From Streptococcus mitis (GTDB lineage Bacteria; Bacillota; Bacilli; Lactobacillales; Streptococcaceae), in contig NZ_JPFV01000008.1 in assembly GCF_000722685.1 (NCBI RefSeq), forward strand, positions 124,001 through 188,000: a stretch of 64,000 nt of DNA, read 5' to 3'. Shown piece after piece: positions 1-11,520 of this stretch. Numbering within the stretch: position 1 is the first letter of the stretch; every line of letters starts with the position of its first letter. The translations under genes and the position numbers were made by a program. The notes under the pieces are model-generated. The model did no database searches. It saw nothing but the letters and a program-made list of their open reading frames with translations, and had not been told where the DNA came from.

Positions 1-46
1 AAAAAGATGATTATCGTATTTCTAAATTCATTTTTCTCAAGTAGCA

Positions 47-55
47 TGGTATAAT
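47..55 (+). promoter_or_regulatory. Extended -10 promoter of the first gene
   Basis: A TGG followed by TATAAT reads as an extended -10 element 38 bases before the start codon at 93. No good -35 is visible, which is usual for extended -10 promoters in streptococci. Seen in sequence; activity is inferred. Confidence 0.5.
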
Positions 56-92
56 AAAATGCAGGAAAATTTTGAATCATGAGGAAGACTAG

Positions 93-797
93 ATGAATTT
101 ATGGGATATTTTCTTTACGACCCAAGCAACAGAACCACCCAAATTTGACCTTTTTTGGTATGTCAGTATATTTACACTCTTGGCCTTGACCTTTTATACA
201 GCCTATCGTTATCGTGAGAAGAAGGTTTACCAACGATTTTTCCAGATTTTACAGGCAGTTCAGTTAATCCTTCTCTATGGTTGGTACTGGGTCAATCATA
301 TGCCACTGTCAGAAAGCTTACCCTTTTACCATTGTCGTATGGCCATGTTTGTGGTACTCTTGCTTCCTGGTCAGTCCAAATATCGGCAGTATTTTGCATT
401 GCTAGGGACATTCGGAACATTAGCAGCCTTTGTTTATCCAGTGCCAGACGCCTATCCTTTCCCCCATATTGCCATCTTGTCCTTTATCTTTGGGCACTTA
501 GCACTCTTGGGGAACTCTCTAGTTTATCTCTTGAGACAGTATAATGCGCGATTGCTGGATGTGAAGGGAATTTTTCTCATGACCTTTACCCTAAATGCCT
601 TGATTTTTGTGGTCAATTTGGTAACAGGTGGTGATTACGGATTCTTGACAAAACCGCCATTGGTTGGGGATCACGGCTTAGTGGCTAATTATTTAATCGT
701 TTCCCTAGCCTTGTCGGCAGCGATTACCTTGACCAAGAAAATTTTGGAACTATTTTTAGAACAAGAAGCAGAAAAAATGATTGCAAAGAAAGCTTAG
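93..797 (+). CDS. TIGR02206/YwaF-type integral membrane protein
   Basis: A 234-residue protein made of about seven hydrophobic segments with short loops, a size and pattern typical of the TIGR02206 (B. subtilis YwaF-like) membrane family. A conserved-looking region near residues 75-85 (SLPFYHCRM) precedes a run of helices, and the C-terminus is basic and acidic and probably cytosolic. Function of the family is unknown. It has its own promoter at 47-55 and a terminator directly after it, so it is probably monocistronic and separate from the division genes downstream. No odd base composition. Confidence 0.7.
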   Translation: MNLWDIFFTTQATEPPKFDLFWYVSIFTLLALTFYTAYRYREKKVYQRFFQILQAVQLILLYGWYWVNHMPLSESLPFYHCRMAMFVVLLLPGQSKYRQYFALLGTFGTLAAFVYPVPDAYPFPHIAILSFIFGHLALLGNSLVYLLRQYNARLLDVKGIFLMTFTLNALIFVVNLVTGGDYGFLTKPPLVGDHGLVANYLIVSLALSAAITLTKKILELFLEQEAEKMIAKKA

Positions 798-813
798 AAA
801 TGAGCTTTCTTTT
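784..813 (+). terminator. Rho-independent terminator
   Basis: AGAAAGCT and AGCTTTCT flank an 8-base loop, followed by a run of six T. The left arm overlaps the stop codon region of the membrane protein gene. Confidence 0.8.
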
Positions 814-926
814 TTGTACAATAGACAGATTGTTGACAAAGTTTACAGTGAATGAATTTCTGAACAGAAAAACAAAAAAATTGGCTAGTAAATTTAGGAA
901 AAAACTGAGCACGATGAGATTTTTTG

Positions 927-935
927 TGTTATAAT
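927..935 (+). promoter_or_regulatory. Extended -10 promoter upstream of ftsA
   Basis: TGT followed by TATAAT lies about 80 bases before the ftsA start, giving a short leader. A TTGACA is present at about 833, but it is too far upstream to be its -35. This would drive the ftsA-ftsZ-ylm-divIVA operon. Confidence 0.5.
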
Positions 936-1016
936 ATTCTGTGAATAGCTATGCCCACGTTTAGCTATTGAATATTACGAAGTTAGAAACTTGGAAGATA
1001 GAGAGGATGCGATGTA

Positions 1017-2390
1017 ATGGCTAGAGAAGGCTTTTTTACAGGTCTAGATATTGGAACAAGCTCTGTCAAGGTGCTTGTAGCCGAGCAGAGAAATGGTGAA
1101 TTAAATGTAATTGGTGTGAGTAATGCCAAAAGTAAAGGTGTAAAGGATGGAATTATTGTTGATATTGATGCAGCAGCAACTGCTATCAAATCGGCAATTT
1201 CCCAAGCTGAAGAAAAAGCAGGCATTTCAATTAAATCGGTGAATGTTGGTTTGCCAGCTAATCTTTTACAGGTAGAACCAACTCAAGGAATGATTCCAGT
1301 AACATCTGATACCAAGGAAATTATGGATCAAGATGTCGAAAATGTTGTCAAATCAGCCTTGACTAAGAGTATGACACCTGATCGTGAGGTTATCACATTC
1401 ATCCCTGAGGAATTTATTGTTGATGGCTTTCAAGGGATTCGTGATCCACGTGGTATGATGGGGGTTCGCCTGGAAATGCGTGGTTTGCTTTATACAGGCC
1501 CTCGTACTATCTTGCACAATTTGCGTAAGACGGTTGAGCGTGCAGGTGTTCAGGTTGAAAATGTTATCATTTCACCACTAGCAATGGTTCAATCAGTTTT
1601 GAACGAAGGTGAGCGTGAATTTGGTGCTACAGTGATTGATATGGGGGCAGGTCAAACGACTGTCGCTACAATCCGTAACCAAGAACTCCAGTTTACCAAT
1701 ATTCTCCAAGAAGGCGGAGATTATGTAACTAAGGATATCTCTAAAGTCTTGAAGACATCACAGAAACTAGCCGAAGGTTTAAAATTAAACTATGGAGAGG
1801 CTTATCCTCCTATTGCAAGTAAAGAAACCTTCCAAGTAGAGGTTATTGGGGAAGTAGAACCTGTTGAAGTGACAGAAAATTACTTGTCAGAAATTATTTC
1901 TGCACGTATTAAGCATATTTTTGAACAAATCAAACAAGACTTAGACAGAAGACATTTATTGGATCTTCCTGGTGGCATTGTTTTGATTGGTGGAACGGCT
2001 ATTTTACCTGGTATTGTGGAGCTTGCTCAAGAAGTTTTTGGTGTTCGTGTCAAGCTTTATGTTCCTAATCAAGTTGGGATTCGTAATCCAGCCTTTGCTC
2101 ATGTGATTAGCTTGTCAGAATTTGCGGGACAATTGACAGAAGTACATCTCTTGGCTCAGCGAGCAGTCAAGGGTGATGAAGGACTATTCCAACAACCGCT
2201 TGGTTTTGGGGGTATGATTCAGAAAACAGCTCAGTTTGTCCAATCAACTACTGTTCAACCAACCCCTGCTCCAGAAGTAGAACCTGTAGCTCCTGCAGAA
2301 CAAATTGCAGATTTCCAACAGACTTCACAAAATAAACCGAAATTAGCAGATCGTTTCCGTGGCTTGATCGGAAGCATGTTTGACGAATAA
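1017..2390 (+). CDS. ftsA: Cell division protein FtsA (actin-like FtsZ membrane tether)
   Basis: FtsA is an actin-fold ATPase that recruits FtsZ to the membrane and assembles the division complex. The 457-residue product starts with the phosphate-1 motif GLDIGTSSVKV (about residues 8-18), has the SHS2/1C region around 85-165, the phosphate-2 region DMGAGQTTVA (about 208-217) and an adenosine motif GGIVLIGGTAILPG (about 320-333). After a variable linker rich in P, E and T it ends in the amphipathic membrane-targeting helix KLADRFRGLIGSMF. The start follows AGAGAGGATG with a short spacer. ftsZ begins 16 bases after the stop, so the two are co-transcribed. Confidence 0.98.
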   Translation: MAREGFFTGLDIGTSSVKVLVAEQRNGELNVIGVSNAKSKGVKDGIIVDIDAAATAIKSAISQAEEKAGISIKSVNVGLPANLLQVEPTQGMIPVTSDTKEIMDQDVENVVKSALTKSMTPDREVITFIPEEFIVDGFQGIRDPRGMMGVRLEMRGLLYTGPRTILHNLRKTVERAGVQVENVIISPLAMVQSVLNEGEREFGATVIDMGAGQTTVATIRNQELQFTNILQEGGDYVTKDISKVLKTSQKLAEGLKLNYGEAYPPIASKETFQVEVIGEVEPVEVTENYLSEIISARIKHIFEQIKQDLDRRHLLDLPGGIVLIGGTAILPGIVELAQEVFGVRVKLYVPNQVGIRNPAFAHVISLSEFAGQLTEVHLLAQRAVKGDEGLFQQPLGFGGMIQKTAQFVQSTTVQPTPAPEVEPVAPAEQIADFQQTSQNKPKLADRFRGLIGSMFDE

Positions 2391-2403
2391 AGAGGAAAAA
2401 TAA

Positions 2404-3666
<1,263 letters not shown>

Positions 3667-3670
3667 GTAA

Positions 3671-4342
3671 ATGAATGTAAAAGAAAATACAGAACGTGTT
3701 TTTCGAGAAGTTGCAGAAGCAAGTTTGAGTGCTCATCGCGAGAGTGGCTCAGTCTCTGTCATTGCAGTTACCAAGTATGTAGATGTACCGACAGCGGAAG
3801 CTTTGCTTCCGCTAGGGGTTCATCATATCGGTGAAAATCGTGTAGATAAGTTTCTAGAGAAATATCAAGCTTTAAAAGATCGAGATGTGACTTGGCATTT
3901 GATTGGTACCTTGCAAAGACGTAAGGTGAAAGATGTCATTCAATACGTTGATTATTTCCATGCATTGGACTCAGTAAAGCTAGCAGAGGAAATTCAAAAA
4001 AGAAGTGACCGAGTCATCAAGTGTTTCCTTCAGGTAAATATTTCTAAAGAAGAAAGTAAACACGGCTTTTCGAGAGAGGAACTGCTGGAAATCTTGCCAG
4101 AGTTAGCCAAACTAGATAAGATTGAATATGTTGGTTTAATGACCATGGCACCTTTTGAGGCTAGCAGTGAGCAGTTGAAAGAAATTTTCAAGGCGACCCA
4201 AGATTTACAAAAAGAAATCCAAGAAAAACAAATTCCAAATATGCCTATGACAGAGTTAAGTATGGGAATGAGTCGTGATTATAAAGAAGCGATTCAATTC
4301 GGTTCCACCTTTGTTCGTATAGGTACAGCATTTTTTAAGTAG
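3671..4342 (+). CDS. ylmE: YggS/YlmE-family PLP-binding homeostasis protein
   Basis: A 223-residue, single-domain fold-type III PLP protein (YggS/PLPBP/YlmE), which buffers pyridoxal phosphate and affects amino-acid pools rather than acting as a known enzyme. The PLP lysine is in AVTKYV at residue 35; the phosphate-binding region GMSRDY followed by GSTFVRIG is near the C-terminus. It begins only 4 bases after the ftsZ stop, in the conserved ftsZ-ylmE-sepF-ylmG-ylmH order of Gram-positive division clusters. Confidence 0.93.
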   Translation: MNVKENTERVFREVAEASLSAHRESGSVSVIAVTKYVDVPTAEALLPLGVHHIGENRVDKFLEKYQALKDRDVTWHLIGTLQRRKVKDVIQYVDYFHALDSVKLAEEIQKRSDRVIKCFLQVNISKEESKHGFSREELLEILPELAKLDKIEYVGLMTMAPFEASSEQLKEIFKATQDLQKEIQEKQIPNMPMTELSMGMSRDYKEAIQFGSTFVRIGTAFFK

Positions 4343-4351
4343 GAGAGAACC

Positions 4352-4891
4352 ATGTCTTTAAAAGATAGATTCGATAGATTTATAGATTATTTTACGGAGG
4401 ATGAGGATTTAAGTCTCCCTAATGAAAAACGAGATGAGCCTATTTTAACTCCAGTAAATTCTACACAGGACACGGCTCTTTCAACAAATCAAACACCACG
4501 CACAAATAGTACAAAAGAAAATAATATTACTAGACTGCATGCACGTCAACAAGAGTTAGCCAAGCAAAGTCAGCATTCTACTGAAAAAGTAACAATCGAT
4601 GTTCGTTATCCTAGAAAATATGAAGATGCGATAGAAATTGTTGATTTATTAGCAGGAAATGAAAGTATTTTGATTGATTTTCAATATATGACTGAAGTGC
4701 AAGCTCGTCGTTGTTTAGATTATCTGGATGGAGCTTGCCATGTTCTAGCTGGAAATTTGAAAAAGGTAGCTTCTACCATGTATTTGTTGACACCAGTGAA
4801 TGTTATTGTGAATATTGAAGATATTCGTTTACCGGATGAAGATCAACAAGGTGAGTTTGATTTTGATATGAGACGAAATAGAGTACGATAA
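4352..4891 (+). CDS. sepF: Cell division protein SepF
   Basis: SepF bundles FtsZ filaments and tethers them to the membrane. The 179-residue product has an N-terminal amphipathic helix ([14 protein letters not shown]), an acidic and S/T/N-rich linker, and the C-terminal SepF (DUF552) domain from about residue 85, with [17 protein letters not shown] and the [20 protein letters not shown] region. A GGAGAG ribosome site precedes the start. It overlaps ylmG by one base (shared A of TAATG), indicating translational coupling. Confidence 0.95.
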   Translation: MSLKDRFDRFIDYFTEDEDLSLPNEKRDEPILTPVNSTQDTALSTNQTPRTNSTKENNITRLHARQQELAKQSQHSTEKVTIDVRYPRKYEDAIEIVDLLAGNESILIDFQYMTEVQARRCLDYLDGACHVLAGNLKKVASTMYLLTPVNVIVNIEDIRLPDEDQQGEFDFDMRRNRVR

Positions 4892-5154
4892 TGATTTTTT
4901 TAATTCGTATGATTTATAACGCAGTAGATATTTACTCCCTGATTTTGGTAGCCTTTGCTGTCATGTCTTGGTTTCCAGGTGCCTATGAATCAAGTTTAGG
5001 TCGTTGGATTGTAGCATTGGTAAAGCCAGTGCTTTCTCCCTTGCAACGCTTGCCTTTACAGATAGCGGGTCTTGATTTATCTGTTTGGGTTGCGATTGTT
5101 TTGGTTCGATTTTTAGGGGAAAACTTAGTGCGTTTTCTGGCGATGATAGGATGA
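4891..5154 (+). CDS. ylmG: YggT/YlmG family membrane protein
   Basis: An 87-residue protein with two transmembrane segments (about 3-25 and 62-83) separated by a loop containing the family motif PVLSPLQRLPLQIAGLDLS. YggT/YlmG proteins occur in division clusters and have been linked to cell shape and nucleoid distribution; the biochemical role is not known. It overlaps sepF by 1 base and ylmH by 4 bases. Confidence 0.9.
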   Translation: MIFLIRMIYNAVDIYSLILVAFAVMSWFPGAYESSLGRWIVALVKPVLSPLQRLPLQIAGLDLSVWVAIVLVRFLGENLVRFLAMIG

Positions 5155-5909
5155 ATAAAGGGATTTACCAGCATTTCTCTATAGAAGATCGTCCTTTTCT
5201 GGATAAGGGAATGGAATGGATAAAGAAGGTAGAAGATAGCTATGCTCCTTTTTTAACTCCTTTTATCAATCCTCATCAGGAGAAGCTATTAAAAATTTTA
5301 GCCAAAACCTATGATCTTGCTTGTAGTAGTAGTGGGGAATTCGTCTCAAGTGAGTATGTTCGAGTTTTATTATACCCAGATTATTTCCAGCCAGAGTTTT
5401 CAGATTTTGAAATGTCTCTCCAGGAAATTGTGTATTCCAATAAATTTGAACACTTAACGCATGCTAAGATTTTAGGGACAGTCATCAATCAATTAGGGAT
5501 TGAACGGAAACTTTTTGGAGATATCCTAGTAGATGAAGAACGGGCGCAGATTATGATTAATCAGCAGTTTCTTCTTCTCTTTCAAGATGGATTAAAGAAA
5601 ATTGGCCGTATACCCGTTTCGCTGGAGGAACGTCCTTTCACCGAGAAAATAGATAAGCTAGAACAGTATAGAGAGCTGGATTTATGCGTGTCTAGTTTTA
5701 GATTAGATGTTCTTTTATCAAATGTTTTAAAACTATCTAGAAATCAAGCAAACCAGTTGATTGACAAGAAACTTGTCCAAGTAAATTATCATATGGTAGA
5801 TAAATCAGATTATACTGTTCAAGTTGGAGACTTGATTAGTGTGAGAAAATTTGGGCGTTTGAGGTTGCTTCAAGATAAGGGACAAACGAAAAAGAGAAGA
5901 AAAAAATAA
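5151..5909 (+). CDS. ylmH: S4-domain RNA-binding protein YlmH
   Basis: YlmH is an RNA-binding protein of the division cluster; homologues act on stalled or obstructed ribosomes. I start it at the ATG at 5151, which overlaps the ylmG stop (ATGA), rather than at the in-frame ATG at 5085 inside ylmG. The 252-residue product carries the YlmH-type N-terminal domain and a C-terminal S4 domain at about residues 170-235 (RLDVLLSNVLKLSRNQANQLI, with VQVNYHMV and VGDLISVRKFGR). It ends with a very basic KKRRKK tail. divIVA follows after 34 bases. Confidence 0.93.
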   Translation: MNKGIYQHFSIEDRPFLDKGMEWIKKVEDSYAPFLTPFINPHQEKLLKILAKTYDLACSSSGEFVSSEYVRVLLYPDYFQPEFSDFEMSLQEIVYSNKFEHLTHAKILGTVINQLGIERKLFGDILVDEERAQIMINQQFLLLFQDGLKKIGRIPVSLEERPFTEKIDKLEQYRELDLCVSSFRLDVLLSNVLKLSRNQANQLIDKKLVQVNYHMVDKSDYTVQVGDLISVRKFGRLRLLQDKGQTKKRRKK

Positions 5910-5943
5910 CAGTCCAGTTATTATTAAGTAAGTGAGGAAAAAT

Positions 5944-6825
5944 ATGCCAATTACATCGTTAGAAATCAAAGATAAAACCTTTAGCACACGTTTTAGAGGT
6001 TTTGACCCAGAAGAAGTAGATGAATTTTTAGATATTGTAGTCCGTGATTATGAAGATTTAGTCCGCTCTAATCATGATAAGGATTTACATATTAAGAGTT
6101 TAGAAGATCGTTTGTCTTATTTTGATGAGATGAAAGATTCATTGAGCCAGTCTGTATTGATTGCCCAAGATACAGCTGAACGAGTAAAACAAGCTGCAGC
6201 TGAACGTTCAAACAATATTATCCATCAAGCAGAGCAAGATGCACAACGTTTATTGGAAGAAGCTAAGTACAAGGCAAATGAAATTCTTCGTCACGCAACT
6301 GATAATGCTAAGAAAGTTGCTGTTGAAACCGAAGAATTGAAGAACAAGAGTCGTGTCTTCCACCAGCGTCTCAAATCTACAATTGAGAGTCAGTTGGCTA
6401 TCGTTGAATCTTCAGATTGGGAAGATATTCTTCGTCCAACAGCTACTTATCTTCAAACAAGTGATGAAGCCTTTAAAGAAGTTGTTAGCGAAGTACTTGG
6501 AGAACCGATTCCATCTCCAATTGAGGAAGAACCAATTGATATGACACGTCAATTCTCTCAGGAAGAAATGGCAGAATTACAGGCTCGTATTGAGGCAGCC
6601 AATAAAGAATTGGCTGAATTTGAAGCTCAGGCTAAACAGGAAGTGGAAAATCCAACTCCTGTAGTGAGTCCTCAAATTGAAGAAGAGCCTGCTCATCCAG
6701 TTGGTCCAATGTATGAAGAGCCAGAAGTAGTCCCAAGCCATTACTCAGGCCCAACACCAGCTACTGAAGCTGTAAACTCAGAACCAGGTTTTGTGGCACC
6801 GCAAGAATCTGTTACAATTTTATAA
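5944..6825 (+). CDS. divIVA: Cell division/polarity protein DivIVA
   Basis: DivIVA binds negatively curved membrane at poles and septum and organises division and wall synthesis in streptococci. The start is the ATG at 5944 (MPITSLEIKDKTF), preceded by GTGAGGAAAAAT; a GTG 12 bases upstream is in frame but lies in the ribosome site. The 293-residue protein has the N-terminal membrane-binding domain (FRGFDPEEVDEFLDIV, about 17-32), long coiled coils from about 40 to 165 and again 200-240, and a C-terminal P/E-rich tail from about 235. No terminator separates it from the ileS leader, though the leader may have its own promoter. Confidence 0.96.
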   Translation: MPITSLEIKDKTFSTRFRGFDPEEVDEFLDIVVRDYEDLVRSNHDKDLHIKSLEDRLSYFDEMKDSLSQSVLIAQDTAERVKQAAAERSNNIIHQAEQDAQRLLEEAKYKANEILRHATDNAKKVAVETEELKNKSRVFHQRLKSTIESQLAIVESSDWEDILRPTATYLQTSDEAFKEVVSEVLGEPIPSPIEEEPIDMTRQFSQEEMAELQARIEAANKELAEFEAQAKQEVENPTPVVSPQIEEEPAHPVGPMYEEPEVVPSHYSGPTPATEAVNSEPGFVAPQESVTIL

Positions 6826-6829
6826 GAAA

Positions 6830-7050
6830 TATTCTGAGAACAATATCTTATCCTTATATTTCCAGCGAGCAGGAGATGGTGTGAGTCCTGTAATCCCTAT
6901 TGATAAGATTATCCTCTCAAAAACTCAAATCTGAATGGAGTAAGATTTGACGTTCCCCACGTTACGGGATAAGAGGAAAAAAGCTGAGTCTTTTTTCGAA
7001 TAAAGGTGGTACCACGATTTTCGTCCTTTTTGGAAGTCGTGGTTTTTAAT
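6830..7050 (+). promoter_or_regulatory. T-box leader of ileS
   Basis: A tRNA-sensing T-box riboswitch. The T-box core AAAGGTGGTACCACG is at 7002-7016, and the CCACGA / TCGTGG terminator stem (7012-7042) followed by GGTTTTT is the competing structure. The upstream part holds the AGCAGGAGATGG..GTGAGTCCTG stem I features (about 6867-6890). By position it should sense uncharged tRNA-Ile; I could not fix the specifier codon with certainty by eye. Confidence 0.85.
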
Positions 7051-7076
7051 TTGTTATTATTTATAAAGGAGATACC

Positions 7077-9869
7077 ATGAAACTCAAAGATACCCTTAAT
7101 CTTGGGAAAACAGCTTTCCCAATGCGTGCAGGCCTTCCTACTAAAGAGCCAGTTTGGCAAAAGGAATGGGAAGATGCAAAACTTTACCAACGTCGTCAAG
7201 AATTGAACCAAGGAAAACCTCATTTCACCTTGCATGATGGCCCTCCATACGCGAACGGAAATATCCACGTTGGACATGCTATGAACAAGATTTCAAAAGA
7301 TATCATTGTTCGCTCAAAATCTATGTCAGGTTTTTACGCACCATTTATCCCTGGTTGGGACACTCATGGTCTGCCAATCGAGCAAGTTTTGGCAAAACAA
7401 GGTGTTAAACGCAAAGAAATGGACTTGGTTGAGTACTTGAAACTTTGCCGCGAATACGCTCTTTCTCAAGTAGATAAACAACGTGAAGACTTTAAACGTT
7501 TGGGTGTTTCTGGTGACTGGGAAAATCCATATGTGACTTTGACTCCTGACTATGAAGCAGCCCAAATCCGTGTATTTGGAGAGATGGCTAACAAAGGTTA
7601 TATCTACCGTGGTGCTAAGCCAGTTTACTGGTCTTGGTCTTCTGAGTCAGCCCTTGCAGAAGCAGAGATTGAATACCATGACTTGGTTTCAACTTCCCTT
7701 TACTATGCTAATAAGGTAAAAGATGGCAAAGGTGTTCTAGATACAGATACTTACATCGTTGTCTGGACAACAACTCCATTTACTATCACAGCTTCTCGTG
7801 GTTTGACTGTTGGAGCGGATATTGATTACGTTTTGGTTCAACCTGCTGGTGAAGCTCGTAAGTTTGTGGTTGCTGCAGAATTGTTGACTAGCTTGTCTGA
7901 GAAATTTGGCTGGGTTGATGTTCAAGTTTTAGCAACTTACCGTGGTCAAGAACTCAACCACATCGTGACAGAACACCCATGGGATACTGCAGTAGATGAA
8001 CTCGTTATCCTTGGCGACCACGTTACCACTGACTCTGGTACTGGTATTGTCCATACAGCCCCTGGTTTTGGTGAGGACGACTACAATGTTGGTATTGCTA
8101 ATGGTCTTGAAGTTGCAGTGACTGTTGACGAGCGTGGTATCATGATGAAGAATGCCGGTCCTGAGTTTGAAGGTCAATTCTATGAAAAGGTAGTTCCAAC
8201 TGTTATTGAAAAACTTGGTAACCTCCTTCTTGCCCAAGAAGAAATCTCTCACTCATACCCATTTGACTGGCGTACGAAGAAACCAATCATCTGGCGTGCA
8301 GTACCACAATGGTTTGCCTCAGTTTCTAAATTCCGCCAAGAAATCTTGGACGAAATTGAAAAAGTGAAATTCCACTCAGAATGGGGTAAAGTCCGTCTTT
8401 ACAATATGATTCGTGACCGTGGCGACTGGGTTATCTCTCGTCAACGTGCTTGGGGTGTTCCACTTCCAATCTTCTACGCTGAAGACGGTACAGCTATCAT
8501 GACAGCTGATACTATCGAACATGTGGCTCAACTCTTTGAAGTACATGGTTCAAGCATTTGGTGGGAACGTGATGCCAAAGACCTCTTGCCAGAAGGATTT
8601 ACACATCCAGGTTCTCCAAATGGGGAGTTCAAGAAAGAAACAGATATTATGGATGTATGGTTTGACTCAGGTTCATCATGGAATGGAGTTGTTGTAAACC
8701 GTCCAGAGTTGACTTACCCAGCAGACCTTTACCTAGAAGGTTCTGACCAATACCGTGGTTGGTTCAACTCTTCACTCATCACATCTGTTGCCAACCATGG
8801 CGTAGCACCTTACAAACAAATCTTGTCACAAGGTTTTGCCCTTGATGGTAAAGGTGAGAAGATGTCTAAATCTCTTGGAAATACCATTGCTCCAAGCGAT
8901 GTTGAAAAACAATTTGGTGCAGAAATCTTGCGTCTATGGGTAACTAGTGTGGACTCAAGCAACGATGTGCGTATCTCTATGGATATCTTGAGCCAAGTCT
9001 CTGAAACTTACCGTAAGATCCGTAACACTCTTCGTTTCTTGATTGCTAACACATCTGACTTTAACCCAGCTGAGGATGAGGTAGCTTACGAAGAACTACG
9101 TTCAGTTGATAAGTACATGACGATTCGCTTTAACCAGCTTGTGAAAACGATTCGTGATGCTTACGCAAACTTTGAATTCTTGACAATTTACAAGGCCTTG
9201 GTGAACTTTATCAACGTTGACTTGTCAGCCTTTTACCTTGATTTTGCTAAGGACGTTGTTTATATCGAAGGTGCTAAATCACTGGAACGTCGTCAAATGC
9301 AGACTGTTTTCTATGATATTCTTGTGAAAATCACCAAACTCTTGACACCAATCCTTCCTCACACTGCGGAAGAAATCTGGTCATATCTTGAGTTTGAAGC
9401 TGAAGACTTCGTTCAATTGTCAGAATTGCCAGAAGCAGAAACTTTTGCTAATCAAGAAGAAATCTTGGATACATGGGCAGCCTTCATGGACTTCCGTGGA
9501 CAAGCTCAAAAAGCCTTGGAAGAAGCTCGTAATGCAAAAGTAATCGGTAAATCACTTGAAGCTCACTTGACAGTTTATCCAAATGAAGTGGTGAAAACTC
9601 TACTCGAAGCAGTAAACAGCAATGTAGCTCAACTTTTGATCGTGTCTGAATTGACTATCGCAGAAGGACCAGCTCCAGAATCTGCCGTTAGTTTCGAAGA
9701 TGTAGCCTTTACAGTTGAACGTGCTGCAGGCCAAGTATGTGACCGTTGCCGTCGTATCGACCCAACAACAGCAGAACGTAGCTACCACGCAGTCATCTGT
9801 GACCACTGTGCAAGCATCGTAGAAGAAAACTTTGCGGATGCAGTCGCAGAAGGATTTGAAGAGAAGTAA
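7077..9869 (+). CDS. ileS: Isoleucyl-tRNA synthetase
   Basis: Charges tRNA-Ile with isoleucine in the cytosol. The 930-residue class I synthetase has the HIGH-type signature HVGH at residues 64-67, the CP1 editing domain ([12 protein letters not shown], and the [16 protein letters not shown] region near 330-345), the KMSKS signature (about residue 595), an anticodon-binding domain, and a C-terminal zinc finger of four cysteines (CDRCRR ... CDHC, about 885-907). It follows a T-box leader with an AAGGAGATACC ribosome site, so expression should rise when charged tRNA-Ile is low. A strong terminator follows the gene. Confidence 0.99.
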   Translation: MKLKDTLNLGKTAFPMRAGLPTKEPVWQKEWEDAKLYQRRQELNQGKPHFTLHDGPPYANGNIHVGHAMNKISKDIIVRSKSMSGFYAPFIPGWDTHGLPIEQVLAKQGVKRKEMDLVEYLKLCREYALSQVDKQREDFKRLGVSGDWENPYVTLTPDYEAAQIRVFGEMANKGYIYRGAKPVYWSWSSESALAEAEIEYHDLVSTSLYYANKVKDGKGVLDTDTYIVVWTTTPFTITASRGLTVGADIDYVLVQPAGEARKFVVAAELLTSLSEKFGWVDVQVLATYRGQELNHIVTEHPWDTAVDELVILGDHVTTDSGTGIVHTAPGFGEDDYNVGIANGLEVAVTVDERGIMMKNAGPEFEGQFYEKVVPTVIEKLGNLLLAQEEISHSYPFDWRTKKPIIWRAVPQWFASVSKFRQEILDEIEKVKFHSEWGKVRLYNMIRDRGDWVISRQRAWGVPLPIFYAEDGTAIMTADTIEHVAQLFEVHGSSIWWERDAKDLLPEGFTHPGSPNGEFKKETDIMDVWFDSGSSWNGVVVNRPELTYPADLYLEGSDQYRGWFNSSLITSVANHGVAPYKQILSQGFALDGKGEKMSKSLGNTIAPSDVEKQFGAEILRLWVTSVDSSNDVRISMDILSQVSETYRKIRNTLRFLIANTSDFNPAEDEVAYEELRSVDKYMTIRFNQLVKTIRDAYANFEFLTIYKALVNFINVDLSAFYLDFAKDVVYIEGAKSLERRQMQTVFYDILVKITKLLTPILPHTAEEIWSYLEFEAEDFVQLSELPEAETFANQEEILDTWAAFMDFRGQAQKALEEARNAKVIGKSLEAHLTVYPNEVVKTLLEAVNSNVAQLLIVSELTIAEGPAPESAVSFEDVAFTVERAAGQVCDRCRRIDPTTAERSYHAVICDHCASIVEENFADAVAEGFEEK

Positions 9870-9890
9870 GGTTGTTGTATTATACTAAGA

Positions 9891-9924
9891 AGGAAAAGGA
9901 CTGCCAAACAGTCCTTTCCTTTTT
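9891..9924 (+). terminator. Terminator after ileS
   Basis: AGGAAAAGGACTG pairs with CAGTCCTTTCCTT around a 5-base loop and is followed by TTTTT. A long, near-perfect stem. Confidence 0.9.
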
Positions 9925-10014
9925 GGTTTTGACTAGCTTTTTTGTGAAAAATTGTGTAAAATAGAATAGATAAACGAGGGAAAACCTCGGAAAATTTAAA
10001 GGAGAATCCATCTA

Positions 10015-10707
10015 ATGGTAAAATTGGTTTTTGCTCGCCACGGTGAGTCTGAATGGAACAAAGCTAACCTTTTCACTGGTTGGGCTGATGTTGATTTGTC
10101 TGAAAAAGGTACACAACAAGCGATTGACGCTGGTAAATTGATCAAAGAAGCTGGTATCGAATTTGACCAAGCTTACACTTCAGTATTGAAACGTGCGATT
10201 AAAACAACTAACTTGGCTCTTGAAGCTTCTGACCAATTGTGGGTTCCAGTTGAAAAATCATGGCGCTTGAACGAACGTCACTACGGTGGTTTGACTGGTA
10301 AAAACAAAGCTGAAGCTGCAGAACAATTTGGTGATGAGCAAGTTCACATCTGGCGTCGTTCATACGATGTATTGCCTCCAAACATGGATCGTGATGATGA
10401 GCACTCAGCTCACACAGACCGTCGTTACGCTTCACTTGACGACTCAGTTATTCCAGATGCTGAAAACTTGAAAGTGACTTTGGAACGTGCCCTTCCTTTC
10501 TGGGAAGATAAAATCGCTCCAGCTCTTAAAGATGGTAAAAACGTATTCGTAGGAGCTCACGGTAACTCAATCCGTGCCCTTGTAAAACACATCAAAGGTT
10601 TGTCAGATGACGAAATCATGGACGTGGAAATCCCTAACTTCCCACCATTGGTATTCGAATTCGACGAAAAATTGAACGTAGTTTCTGAATACTACCTTGG
10701 AAAATAA
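10015..10707 (+). CDS. gpmA: 2,3-bisphosphoglycerate-dependent phosphoglycerate mutase
   Basis: Interconverts 3- and 2-phosphoglycerate in glycolysis. The 230-residue protein has the histidine-phosphatase signature ARHGESEWN with the phosphorylated His at residue 9, substrate loop residues [13 protein letters not shown], the [11 protein letters not shown] segment (about 88-98), and the second catalytic His in [11 protein letters not shown] (about 180). It has a strong AAGGAGAA ribosome site and codon use typical of a highly expressed gene. It stands alone between two terminators. Confidence 0.98.
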   Translation: MVKLVFARHGESEWNKANLFTGWADVDLSEKGTQQAIDAGKLIKEAGIEFDQAYTSVLKRAIKTTNLALEASDQLWVPVEKSWRLNERHYGGLTGKNKAEAAEQFGDEQVHIWRRSYDVLPPNMDRDDEHSAHTDRRYASLDDSVIPDAENLKVTLERALPFWEDKIAPALKDGKNVFVGAHGNSIRALVKHIKGLSDDEIMDVEIPNFPPLVFEFDEKLNVVSEYYLGK

Positions 10708-10715
10708 AAAATTGT

Positions 10716-10745
10716 AAGTCTAGAATTAATTTCTAGGCTTTTTGT
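10716..10745 (+). terminator. Terminator after gpmA
   Basis: AAGTCTAGAA and TTCTAGGCTT form a stem with a 5-base loop, followed by TTTGTTTTTG. Confidence 0.8.
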
Positions 10746-10817
10746 TTTTGTTCCCAGTTTTCAACGACTTGAAAAAGCGATATAATGATATTAAATATGA
10801 AAGAAAGAGAAAATGAT

Positions 10818-11519
10818 ATGGCTTATATTGAGATGAAACACTGTTACAAGCGTTATCAGGTTGGGGACACGGAGATTGTGGCCAATCGTGATGTGAATTT
10901 TGAAATTGAAAAGGGTGAATTGGTTATTATTCTAGGTGCGTCTGGTGCAGGCAAGTCAACGGTTCTTAACCTTCTTGGGGGAATGGATACCAATGATGAA
11001 GGGGAGATTTGGATTGATGGTGTCAATATTGCCGACTACAATTCCCACCAGAGAACTAATTACCGTAGAAATGATGTCGGTTTTGTTTTTCAGTTTTATA
11101 ATCTAGTGTCCAATCTGACAGCTAAGGAAAATGTGGAATTGGCCTCAGAAATTGTGACAGATGCCTTGGATCCTGAGCAGGTCTTGACAGATGTAAGCCT
11201 GGCTCATCGTCTCAATAACTTTCCAGCCCAGCTTTCTGGAGGGGAGCAACAGCGAGTCTCCATTGCACGTGCAGTAGCCAAAAATCCTAAAATTCTCCTT
11301 TGTGATGAACCGACTGGAGCCTTGGACTATCAGACAGGCAAGCAAGTCTTGAAGATTCTCCAAGACATGTCTCGTCAAAAGGGAGCGACGGTAATCATCG
11401 TGACTCATAATGGAGCTTTGGCGCCCATTGCTGATCGCGTGATTCATATGCATGATGCCAGTGTCAAGGATGTGGTGATCAACCAGTATCCTCAGGATAT
11501 CGATACATTGGAGTACTAG
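10818..11519 (+). CDS. ABC transporter ATP-binding protein (MacB/LolD type)
   Basis: The ATPase of a two-gene export-type or mechanotransmission ABC system. The 233-residue protein has Walker [10 protein letters not shown] (about 41-49), Q-loop FVFQFYNL, signature LSGGEQQRV and Walker [14 protein letters not shown] place the start at 10818 (MAYIEMKH) rather than the ATG at 10785, because the family begins here and an AAAGAGA sits just upstream. The stop at 11519 is one base before the ATG of the FtsX-like permease at 11521, so the two form one unit. Substrate cannot be read from sequence. Confidence 0.92.
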   Translation: MAYIEMKHCYKRYQVGDTEIVANRDVNFEIEKGELVIILGASGAGKSTVLNLLGGMDTNDEGEIWIDGVNIADYNSHQRTNYRRNDVGFVFQFYNLVSNLTAKENVELASEIVTDALDPEQVLTDVSLAHRLNNFPAQLSGGEQQRVSIARAVAKNPKILLCDEPTGALDYQTGKQVLKILQDMSRQKGATVIIVTHNGALAPIADRVIHMHDASVKDVVINQYPQDIDTLEY

Positions 11520-11520
11520 C

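Noticed and set aside
6909..7277. 122-codon minus-strand frame at the ileS leader
   Set aside because: It runs through the T-box leader and the start of ileS on the opposite strand and has no ribosome site.
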